Of a stretch of DNA of 64,000 bases, positions 54,318 to 64,000 are shown one piece after another (the first letter of the stretch is position 1; each line of letters begins with the position of its first letter). The notes under the pieces are model-generated. The model was not told the DNA's origin, made no database searches, and was given only the letters and a program-made list of their open reading frames with translations. Position numbers and translations under genes: made by a program. This DNA is from Rostratula benghalensis (lineage: Eukaryota > Chordata > Aves > Charadriiformes > Rostratulidae), in assembly GCA_013399305.1 (NCBI GenBank), contig VXAI01000447.1, positions 49,520 through 113,519 on the forward strand, written 5' to 3'.

Positions 54318-57300
54318 ATGGTCAACAAGACCTTAAATTACTGGGGTCCCGGTTTTGAAGAGGACGTTATCAACATCAATGTGGGGGGTCTGAGAAGGCG
54401 GCTCAGCTCCAGCGCCCTCTCCAAGTTCCCCGACACCCGCCTGGGACGCCTGCTCTCCTGCGACTCGGAGGAGTCCATCCTGCAGCTCTGCGATGACTAC
54501 GATGTGAGTGCCAGGGAGTTCTACTTTGACCGAAACCCTGGCTTCTTCCTCTACGTGCTCCACTTCTACCAGACGGGGAAGCTGCACGTCATGGAGGAGC
54601 TGTGCGTCTTCTCCTTCTGCCAGGAGATCGAGTACTGGGGCATCAATGAGTTCTTCCTGGACTCCTGCTGCAGCTACCGCTACCACGAGCGCAAGCTGGA
54701 GAGCCGGCACCACAACTGGGATGAGGAGAGCGAGGTCAGCAGTGTGGACACGTCCCCTGATGAGATCTCTGACATCAACCACGACCTGCTGCGCTACAGC
54801 ACGCTGCGCTGCGGCAACGTGCGCAAGCGCCTCTGGCTCACCATGGAGAACCCCGGCTACTCCATCCCCAGCAAGCTCTTCAGCTTCGTGTCCATCAGCG
54901 TGGTGCTGGTTTCCATAGCCACCATGTGCATCCACAGCATGCCTGAGTACCAGGAGGTGGATGAGAACGGCAACGTGCTTGATGAACCCGTCTTGCACAA
55001 GCTGGAGTATTTCTGCATCTCCTGGTTCACCTTTGAAGTGACTTCCCGTCTCCTGCTCTCCCCCAGCCCCAGAAAGTTCTTCAAGCACCCGCTGAACATA
55101 ATTGACATTGTCTCAGTATTGCCCTTCTACTTCACCCTCTTGGTGGACGTGACCATGGGCAGTGACTCGGAGCTGGGCAACCTGGGCAAGGTGGTGCAGG
55201 TGTTTCGGCTCATGAGGATATTCCGGGTGCTGAAGCTGGCTCGGCACTCCACTGGACTGAGGTCGCTGGGGGCCACCCTAAAGGTAAACTGGCTCCCTAT
55301 CTCCTTATCTATCTCCTCTATCATCAAAGGTCTCTGGGTGAGAAGGAGACCTCTGATGCAGCTGGGGAATGGGGACATTCCCATTCCCAGTGAGCTACCA
55401 GCTTGGAGTGGTGTCTGGTAAGCATGCTTGGGGTGGTGGGCTGAGCTGTTGGTTTGCATGCCTGCTAAAGCAACCAAGCACGGGAAACACTGCATGAGTC
55501 CTCTTGGTCCACACGCTCAGAGCAAACAGCAGGTCACCCCATGGGTGCAGAGTTTGCTTCATGCAGAACTGGTGCTTCCAGGGACTCAGCCATCCCTTCT
55601 CCACCATGGTGTGCTAGCCCCGTTGCACAGTGGTGGAACAGACTCAGCCATGCATGGGTGGATGATGTCCCACCAGAAACAGGTCAGTGCCTACCTGGGC
55701 CAGCAGCTGCTAAGTGTGCCAGCACCAGTGTGTGTGGCTCGGAGCTGCTCCTGTCCCCATTCTGGGAGAAGGGAGAGCCTCCTAAGGGCACACTGCCAGA
55801 TGGCCAGTGTCCAGCCCTTGGTGTCTGCCCACCTAGGGAGACTTAGAGCTCCTGGTCCAGCTGAGGTGACACTTGGATGGTCCAGGGTATGATGAAGCTG
55901 GGACTGGCACGTAATTAGCCATGGGTAGCACAGAGCAGCAATGGAAAAGCAAAGGGTTGGCTGCAGGGCCTGGGACAACCAACCCAAGGCAAGGTCCATG
56001 CTTTCAGCAGAGACTGGGCTACCAGCTGCTGCCCCTCAAGGTGCTGGAAAGCTCGGAGAAAGCACAGCGGGCAGGGCTGGGTTAAGCTGGGCCATGTGGC
56101 TCTCAGAAGAAAGAGCTGGAAGAGGAGATGCTGATATAGTGAAGGACCAGGGTGCAGGCACGCCAAGAAGTGGCACCCCTGCAGATTTGGTGAGAGGAGG
56201 TCCTCATCCTCTGTGGTGTGCCCCAATGCTGCGTCTCTCCAGACCTTCTCCCACACCCTGCAGCACTCCCAGCCTCCTTAGAGCAAGAGCAGCTGTGACA
56301 AGAATCAAAGCGTGAAGCCATCGTGGAATCTTCACCAGCCTGGTGCTGCAGCCCAGACCTCCATCACTGCAGCTCAGCTGTGCAGCACGGACCAGCCTCG
56401 GTGCCCCACACAGGCCTCTGCTCTCCCCCACCATCCATTCCTCCCTCCTCTGTCCCCCTCCTGCTGGGGGCCTCATGCCCAGACCTGGGGAGGGTGAAAC
56501 TGTCCCCTCACCTCCTGCTCTTACACAGAAAAACCAGCCTGATGCCGAGGCCAATTAAGCTCAGCCTTTAATTGTCTCTGATTCTTGGCAACCACATCAA
56601 GAGAAATCTGAAAGCTAGTCCTTGAGCCTGCCAGGACACAGAGTGACACACTCTCCCGAGTCCCCACCACACATGGGACTTGTGCTGGGCATGGGGCCAT
56701 GGTCACCAGGGCAAACATCTCTGCCTCTGGTCCCCACATCCAAACCAGAATACTGGTTTTTCAGCATTGCTCATGCAAATATCCCCATACTTCTTCTCCC
56801 TTCAAAGAAGCGTTGTGCCAAGCAAATGGCCAAGGAAAGCAATCTTCATAACAGAGCTTGAAATTCAACCAAAGGGATGCTCTCCTCCCACTCAGTGCTT
56901 GGCAGGGGCTGGAGCTGCAGCTCCTGGTGCTGCTCCCTCTGAGGGGCCATGGAAGGGATGAAGTGGGCACAACTGTAGCTGGAGACACCCCATTTCTCAC
57001 CTCTGGAGCAGTGGCAGGGCCAGCATGGGATGTCCTGGTGTCAGCAGGACTCGACTGCCAGGGTTGGACCCATTCCTGTGGGTGAGCTGTGGAGAAAACC
57101 CAAGCCTCAGTGAGGCTAGGGATGAGGATGGGCAGCAAGAAAGGTCTTCTGCCAACTTCTGCTGTGAAGCAGGACCAGCCCAGCCCAGCACTAATCCTGC
57201 AAATCTCACAGAGCATCAGAAAGAAAATGGGGAGGAAAAAATTCCTGGCATCCTCAAAGCCTGCTGAAAACAGGGTGCAGGGAGGATTGTTGGAAATGAA

Positions 57301-60300
57301 GATGACTGAAGTCCAATCTGCATCATACTTACTTCTGAACGCTCACCTTGAGAGAACAATTAGCAAGCGACAGACCTTGCGGAATGTAAATAAAACTGTA
57401 CACGTGGGAAGGGCTCCCTGAACCCTTTCTGTGCTCCATTTAAGTGTGAACAACGCCTTGCAGCGGAGCAGGGTCTGAGGGGCTCATCTGCATGTTGTTA
57501 AGCAGCAGAGGAGATCCGGGGAGCCGGCAGCATCCCGGCCCCGGCCTCTGCCGAGCCGCTGATTCACCCAGTGACGTGCTGGAAAGAGCCGCTTCCCGGG
57601 GACTCCGGAGCCAGCTGTAAATGGGGGTGAGCAAAGACACAAATCTGAGGCAGCAGCTTGGCGTTGTGATTTACTGGGCACATAAATTACAACGTCTTGT
57701 TAATCGTAATTTACTTCCTATTGCAAGAGCATAAAGCAGCAGCAGAGGAGTAAAGGCTGTTAACGGCCAGGAAGCGGGAGCGATGGCTCTGGCGAGGAGA
57801 GTAATTGTTCCCCTGCCACCAAAGTGCTAGCAGAGGGATTTCTGCCGTTTGTGCATCATAAACCCTGAACTGTCTTCTTGGAGCCTCATCCAGGGTCTAT
57901 TTAATTTGAGGAGAGGCTTCCCACACGTCCCTGCTCGTCCTCCCCGCCGTGCACAGCGCCCATTACTGTTATTGCAGCTTCCCGGCTGTGGGTTTGCTCC
58001 TGTCTCCCACCGGCAGCCAATAGGTGTCAGGCACTGAGTAATTTAGGCGTCTGCAGAGATCTCCAGGAGGTGCTGTCTGTCCCCTTGGGGGCCTAAATAC
58101 ACAAATAGTGGGAAGAACTGGAGCTGCACATCCCTAGACAGCAGATGCATAAACCTGCTGCTGTAGCCATCTCCATGGGCCACCATCTCCAAGCTTGGTT
58201 CCCACTCTGGTATCTCCAGTCAGGTTCAAACCAGGCTTTTCCATTTCATTTGTCCTCTGCTGTACTGGAGGAGAGACATTCAGCTGAGGAAAGAGCATGC
58301 AGACCTCCTACCAGGGCAGGATACCAAAGAAACTTCTGGGTGTGGTGATGGTTTTGCTGGAGTCTTTTATTACCCAGCATGGCCTCCCCGGGATGCTTGC
58401 TAAGCCTGTGTCCCACCTGAATGGTGGACACCTGAATGGGTGTGTCCCACCAGCTATGCCTGTATCCCCCCAAACCATGGCTAAAGCTGCATCCCCCCTG
58501 AACCCCAGTTAGACCTGCATCCCCCCGAACCATAGCTAAAACTGCATCCCACCTGAACCCCAATTAGGCCTTCATCCCCCCAAAATATGGCTAAAGCTGC
58601 ATCCCACCTGAACCCCAGCTATGCCTGCATCCCCCCAAACCATGGCTAAAGCTGCATCCCACTTGAACCCCAGTTAGACCTGCATCCCCACAAAATATGG
58701 CTAAAGCTGCATCCCCCCTGAACCCCAGTTAGACCTGCATCCCCCCAAACCATAGCTAAAACTGCATCCCACCCAAACTACAGGTAAAACTCCATCCCCA
58801 CCTGAACCCCAGCAAAGCCTGCATCCTACCCAAACCCCACCAGCAGCTGCCCAACCCTGGATCAATGAGCCAGCCACAGGTTTTGAGGATAAATGGCTGC
58901 AAATAGGTGACAGCCTGTGCCTGAGGATCAGCTGGGAAATTCCTGGAACCGCCCTATGCTGCAAGCCCTGACCCTGCTTGTAAATTAAAGCAGCCAGAGC
59001 CACGGCGCTGCCTGACTTCCCCCTCACCCTCCAACACATCCCAGGGCCATAACTGATACTCTTTAAAAATGTATAAGGTTATTCGGCTCTGCTGCTCCCT
59101 GGCTGGGACCCACAGACGTGCTGTTAATCTCCAGCCAGGAACAAGCCTTTCACGGCCAAGTGATACACCCTTGAAACTCCGTGTCTCTGAGCTGTTTGTC
59201 CTTCTCAAGGAGCTCCCTCAGAGCTTCTACAGGGCACTTGCAGCCACAGGCGATGGCGGCAGACGTTATTTCCCCCCGGTATTACTGGCATTAGCTGAGC
59301 AGCTTTTGCCAGCAGTCTAAGCAAAGTCTTCTTGCTCCCTGCCGTGAATCCACCTCCCTTACGTCTCGTCTTGACCGTGGAAGCTCTTTTCCCACGCCTT
59401 CTGCTGTTTGCTTGGCTCGAATGTTTTGTTTTGTTTAGTCATTATGTGGTCTCCAACAAGGCACGCTCTGGCTGGTAGGAGACTGGAAACTGTGCCCCCA
59501 CCACCACAACCAGAGCTCGGCTTTCCTTTCTCCGAAAGATGATGAGCAAACCGGCGGATCAGTGGACAGAAACAGGGAAGAAATTGGCTCGTGACAATCA
59601 AAAAGCGAGGGGACTAGCTGTCCTGTGAGGACAGTGGTGGCTTTGGCACTGATGGGTGGTTGGCCTGGCCCTGCCATTAAACGAGGGCTTTGTGGTCCCC
59701 TCCTGCTCTGCGAGGCTCTAAAAGCTGGGGTCCCCATCCTTGCTGCCTGCAGGGCTCTCAGCTCACACCTCGCCAGGGCAGGGGCAGGAGATGGGGTGCT
59801 GGATTTGTCCCAGCGCTGGCCCATAGCCTTTTGCCTGGTCCCAGTTTGTCCTCCAGCACTCCCCAGCATCAATTGCTGCCTGGTCCTCTAACACTGCCTG
59901 GGGCTTTTGGCACCTGTTTATACTTTGCTCAGAAATTAAGAATATCCCACAACAGATGGCAACACAGACAGTTTCAGTGTGAAACCAGAGAAATGACAGC
60001 TTCTTTGAGGAGCGCTGCACACCTCTGCCATCAGCCTGTCCCCCCAGGTCCTGCACGCCCACCTGGGAGGTCGAGTGTCCCATGGCCACGTTCCCACCAG
60101 AGCTCCCATACCCATTGAGCTGGGGCTTGGAGAGCTGGGGGATGCAGCACCTCCTGGGAGCAGGGGGCTGACACCAAGGCCAGGCTGATGTTGGATGGAT
60201 CCCTGGGCTGACCTGACAACCAGGGCTGCTTGGATTCACGTCAGGTTTGAGTCTCCCATGGAAAACTTGCAGTGAAATGTGATTATCTCAGAAACAGTAG

Positions 60301-61367
60301 TTTCCGCAGGGAATTCCCCCCAACCAAGGGTTAAATGGGTGCTGAGACTGTAGAAGGTGTTGGGGTACAGGAAGGCTGAGGTTCCTGGGGGGGGGGGCTG
60401 GTTGTGGGGTCCCCAGCACCCCGGGGCTGAAGGGCTGGAGCTGAGCCTGCAGAAGAGCACACATCCTCCCTGCGAGCACATCGCCAGCGTCTCAGGAAAG
60501 GTACAAATCACTTCACTTAGAGGCTGCCTATTAGGTGGTTTCTGGGGACCTGCCAAGATAAAAAGAAAATGGGAAAATGTGTCTAAATATTGTTAGCCGA
60601 GATGGGGTTGGAGCAAGTGCTGGAGGTAGGGGGGGTATCCTGTGCCAGCTCCCCTTTCCCTCCCAGGCTGCTGGAGGGGCTGCTGTGGGTGCCGGGGCTG
60701 ATTTCCTGGCTGCCCCATTCCCTCCAGGTGTGGGTCACCCACGCACCCCCAACCTGTGTCAGCCCAGCCCCACAGCAGGATGTCCCATGGCACTGAGATG
60801 CCTGAGGGAGGCGTGCAGGGAGCCTGCGTGCAGGGCTGTGTTTGTGCTGCGTGTCCTGGCTGTGACGGGTGCGGTGGCACCCACTGACCACTGCTCTGCT
60901 TTGCCTTCCAGCACAGCTACAGGGAGGTGGGCATCCTGCTGCTCTACCTGGCTGTGGGGGTCTCTGTCTTCTCCGGCGTGGCCTACACGGCTGAGAAGGA
61001 AGAAGATGTTGGCTTTGACACCATCCCGGCGTGCTGGTGGTGGGGTACGGTCAGCATGACCACGGTGGGCTACGGTGACGTGGTGCCTGTCACCGTGGCG
61101 GGCAAGCTGGCCGCCTCAGGCTGCATCCTGGGGGGCATCCTGGTCGTGGCGCTGCCCATCACCATCATCTTCAACAAGTTCTCCCACTTCTACCGCAAGC
61201 AGAAGGCGCTGGAGGCGGCCGTGAGGAACAGCGGGAAGAAAGACCCCGAGGAGGTGGAGAGCATCTCCAGCCGCGACCGAGACTCGGAGGCTCTGAGCGA
61301 GACCTCCCTGGGCAGAGGCAGCCCCGACCGCCGTGGTCTGACCTCCAGTGCCCACCCCACACCCTGA
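54318..61367 (+). CDS. KCNS1: KCNS1 (Kv9.1), electrically silent potassium-channel subunit
   Basis: Kv9.1 forms no channel alone but joins Kv2 subunits in the plasma membrane and changes their gating. Two coding exons, 54318-55283 (322 codons, phase 0) and 60912-61367, give 473 residues. The ATG lies 27 bases after the acceptor cgcccgcag. Layout: T1 tetramerisation domain (about 17-120, [29 protein letters not shown]); S1 187-208; S2 228-247; S3 259-280; S4 290-312 with R297, R300, R303, K306 and R309; S5 328-346; selectivity filter TVGYGD at 373-378; S6 386-408. S6 carries PIT (404-406) where conducting Kv1-4 channels have PVP, the mark of silent subunits. Identity as KCNS1 and not KCNS2 or KCNS3 rests on [27 protein letters not shown] and [16 protein letters not shown], and on the neighbourhood. 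The N-terminus is about 40 residues shorter than in human. Confidence 0.96.
55284..60911 (+). other. KCNS1: KCNS1 intron 2
   Basis: Donor AAG|GTAAAC at 55283/55284 and acceptor ttccag at 60911/60912; the intron cuts between the S4-S5 linker and S5. It contains a minisatellite (58460-58846) and an AT-rich patch (about 57660-57760) with TAAT-type words. No nested gene was recognised. Confidence 0.85.
58460..58846. repeat. Minisatellite, 55-bp dimeric unit, about seven copies
   Basis: Two related half-units alternate: A, close to ctgcatccccccaaaccatg followed by gctaaag (27 bp), and B, close to ctgcatcccacctgaacccc followed by agttagac (28 bp). Copies differ at a few positions each, and the last ones degrade. 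Confidence 0.92.
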
Positions 61368-63030
61368 CCCCACTGTGCAGAGGCACCAGGGCACACACGG
61401 GACCCGCTTGCTCACCACGGCTGTGGCACCGGGACACGGCGGAGGAGCCAGGCTCTCCCCATCTGACACCACGCCTGGCATCGCCCCTGCCCTCCCCAGG
61501 ACAGAAGGGGTTGGAGGAGATGCCCAGTGGGTGCCGGCTGCTCCCAGCCCCCGGGGATGCAGCAGCTGGGTCCTCCTAGGTGTGTTTCAGCCTTCACCCG
61601 GTGATGGCTCTGCTCCCCCCATGGCTGCAGACAGAGGCAGTGGCTCTGGACATACCCGTGCCAAAACAGGAGTGAGGAAAGAAGAAAGGCAGGAGACCCC
61701 CGGCCAGGCACTGCCCCGGCTGTGTGAAGGGGGATTTGCCTCTGCCCTGAGCTTTAGTGTTGTCCAGGGTAAGGTTAAATAGCTTGAGGGTGATGCTGCC
61801 CCCAACCAGGCTGGCTGCCTTGGCGGGTCCTGTGCCAGATCAACATCAGCTCCAACCCCAACTTTGTCCTATCCCCAGCTGGAAACAGCCTCAAAAGACT
61901 CAGCTGCCCCACCAGCCCCGGGGGAAAAGGGGTGAGAAATGAATCTGTGTGGAAGGATGTGTGGTGTCCAGCTGAGTGAGCCCCACTGTCCCCAGCCCCT
62001 GCAGTGGGATTGGCTGGACCTCACCTTCCTTCTGTCGCAGGTGGGGTTTAACCGCTCTCCTGCACTGCCACCACGGGGACCCCCAGGGATGTGGGGCTGG
62101 GGCTGTGCCTGGACCGTGGCACAGCCAGGAACACTGTGGGGCACCTGCAGGGAGTGATGGGGCAAAAGAGACCCTGTCCTCCAAGGCAGGAGCAGCCAGA
62201 GGGGATCAGGCTGGGGGAACTGAGGGGCCACCCCCAGTGGGGGTCACCCTGACAAGCCCTTCTCTCCTTGGGGCTCCCAAACCATGGGGGGATTTGGTGT
62301 GGAGGAGCCACTGGCACCCAGCCCCCAGGGCAGAGAGGAGACAGAGTCCCTGCAAAGGGCTGTCAGGGAGCAGAATGCGGGGATCCTCCTGGGCACAGAG
62401 CCTCTGCCACTGCTCTGTGTTCATGATTTCCACTGCCAGAAGAGCTGCCAAGGAGCCCTGGAGCTCCAGCAGCCCGTCATGGGGTGGAGGAGGTGACCAA
62501 AGCCAGCTGGGTTGGATACATGCCCCGGTCCCCCTCACCACAAACCCCTGCCTGGCTTCACTCTACAGCTTCATCCCTCCCCACCTTAGGGCCAGGCAGG
62601 GGCAGGAGGGGAGGTCACACTGCCCCGGGCATCACCAATGTCCCCACAGGACAAGGGGGTGACTTGCTTCCCTCCACAAGGTGGGGAGCACCACCCCGTG
62701 TCCGTGGGAGAGCTGGGGCACTGCTCCTCGTCACCGCAGCCTCTGAACACCTCACAGCAGGACAGGGAGGTCCCGCACTCCCACCCACATCCCCGACCAG
62801 CTGAGCACCTTCGGGGCTGCTCCCAGCACAGAATTGATTCCACGTGGAGTTTTATCTCGACCCCCACTTCGCTGTTTGGAAACCGTGCAGCATCTTTGCG
62901 TGCTGAGGGGCACACCCAGCCATGCCCGTTCTGAGCAGGAGAAATGTGTGCCCTGCAGTCACCTCATCGGCTCAAAAATAGGTTGACGGCAGCAGGATGG
63001 CCCCAGGCACCTGAAGAGTGGTTGTGCTGG

Positions 63031-63070
63031 TTTTCTGGGCTGGCTTTTGGTTTTCTGGGCTGGCTTTTGG
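63031..63070 (+). repeat. Perfect 20-bp tandem duplication
   Basis: The unit ttttctgggctggcttttgg occurs twice head to tail. Confidence 0.95.
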
Positions 63071-63366
63071 CACAACCACAGTTACGGGTGCTGGCTCTGC
63101 CCGTAGAGACCTGCTGGTTTTCATCATGGGGAAGAAAAGACAAACCAACACCAGTGCCGGGTCCAGCCTTTCTGAAGCCCACTGGGACTCGGGGAGAGGG
63201 TCCCCAGGGAATGGCAGTGTGGGATGGGAGGGTGCTCAAGCTCCTGGCCTCATTGAGTCTTCCAGTATTGATGGTTCATGGTCTGCTCTGTGCTCCTTCT
63301 GACTGCGGGCAGGGACCGCTGAGCTCCCTGCTCCACTCCGGCCGGCTCCTGCTCCACTGTTACTTG

Positions 63367-63372
63367 AATAAA
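63367..63372 (+). terminator. KCNS1: Candidate poly(A) signal of KCNS1
   Basis: AATAAA at the end of the GC-rich downstream stretch and just before an AT-rich block; no better signal occurs between the stop codon and this point. Confidence 0.5.
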
Positions 63373-63394
63373 GGAAGGAGTTTCCCCTTCTCCC

Positions 63395-63540
63395 CATAAA
63401 TATCCCAGTAGCAAAGTATATTAAAATGTGAAGACTACACTACATGTATTAATTAAAAAGCATTATGCAAATAATTAAAAGAGCATGTAAATTAATTTTC
63501 TATCTATGCATGGGATGCATACTGTATATTTTATTAAAGA
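63395..63540. promoter_or_regulatory. AT-rich block with octamer motif
   Basis: Abrupt AT-rich island with the POU octamer ATGCAAAT (63465-63472) and several AATTAA/TTAATT homeodomain-like words, lying past the KCNS1 poly(A) signal. It is a candidate conserved non-coding element, by composition only. Confidence 0.3.
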
Positions 63541-64000
63541 CCTCAGTGACCTGCTCTGGAGGCTGGTTTTCTGTCTGGGGGCAGCTCGGGGAGCCTGTGC
63601 TCACACAGACATCAGCCCAGCTGGGGATGGGACAGTGGGAAGGTGCCAGGCTGCTCCTGGAGCCACTGCAGAGTCCCAGGACCACCTCCAGCCCCGTCTC
63701 AGAGACAGTCCCCACCTCATTCCTGCCCCCGTGGGGGGTGACAGCTCTTCCTCATGCCTAGACCGTTGGTGTCACCCTGGTATTTTGGATAACCCACCTC
63801 CCAGGAGGCCCAAAGGGACAGGAGTCCCCTGGGGTGCAAGGGAAGGGGTTCCATTTTAAAAGGAACTATAGTTTAGGGTGCAATTGTTAATTGCTTGTCT
63901 CAGTTAAACAACACCTTGGGCTCAACTTCGCCAGCAGAAGGCTGGAGGATGGGGGGGTGTGTGTGTGTGTGTGTGTTCCCTGGTGCCTTCCTGGCTCTTT
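63541..64000. other. Right-end stretch without recognised gene
   Basis: No exon is visible. A (GT)n run lies at 63957-63976. Confidence 0.5.

Larger units (their letters stand above)
61368..63390 (+). other. KCNS1: KCNS1 3' UTR
   Basis: The UTR runs from the stop codon (61365-61367) to the AATAAA at 63367-63372, about 2 kb. There are no recognised coding exons. It includes a 20-bp tandem duplication at 63031-63070. Confidence 0.6.

Overview
The window looks like part of an avian genome, most likely a gene-dense, GC-rich microchromosome-type region. The evidence is spliced vertebrate genes with GT-AG introns, CR1 retrotransposon fragments of the bird/reptile type, two CpG-island-like blocks and modest intron sizes. 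The species cannot be read from the sequence. The gene order RBPJL - MATN4 - WAP-domain gene - KCNS1 is the order known from human 20q13.12, seen here in flipped orientation.

Layout. 1-2.37 kb: no recognisable coding exon; it may hold the 3' end of a plus-strand neighbour (SDC4 is expected there by synteny). 2.37-16.1 kb, minus strand: RBPJL, with ten phase-consistent coding exons between 8559 and 2566. Its first coding exon was not found, and a 461-base N gap lies at 15467-15927. 15.93-16.5 kb: a CpG island with good splice donors on both strands only 44 bases apart. This fits a head-to-head, overlapping start of RBPJL (minus) and MATN4 (plus). 25.5-33.1 kb, plus strand: MATN4, a complete 622-residue matrilin made of vWA, four EGF, vWA and coiled coil, whose last intron is a minor-spliceosome (U12) AT-AC intron. 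37.66-38.56 kb, plus strand: a small three-exon secreted single-WAP-domain gene in the position of the mammalian SLPI/PI3/WFDC cluster. 49.0-49.95 kb: a second CpG island with a probable non-coding first exon, followed by a GC-rich degenerate tandem repeat. 54.3-63.4 kb, plus strand: KCNS1 (Kv9.1), 473 residues in two coding exons.

The genes are not a pathway. RBPJL is a DNA-binding subunit of the pancreatic acinar PTF1 complex, MATN4 is an extracellular-matrix adaptor, the WAP protein is probably a secreted protease inhibitor or antimicrobial, and KCNS1 is an electrically silent modifier of Kv2 channels. What links them is an old conserved neighbourhood.

Mobile and repeat content is modest: three CR1 3' fragments (about 11.6-12.3, 18.7-19.07 and 45.26 kb), a 55-bp-dimer minisatellite in KCNS1 intron 2, a GC-rich repeat in its first intron, a perfect 17-bp hairpin at 52.7 kb, and several microsatellites. 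I found no CRISPR, operon, tRNA or rRNA signal, and no evidence of an undescribed multi-gene system. The best observations concern gene structure: the AT-AC intron, the antiparallel 5' overlap and the isolated WAP gene.
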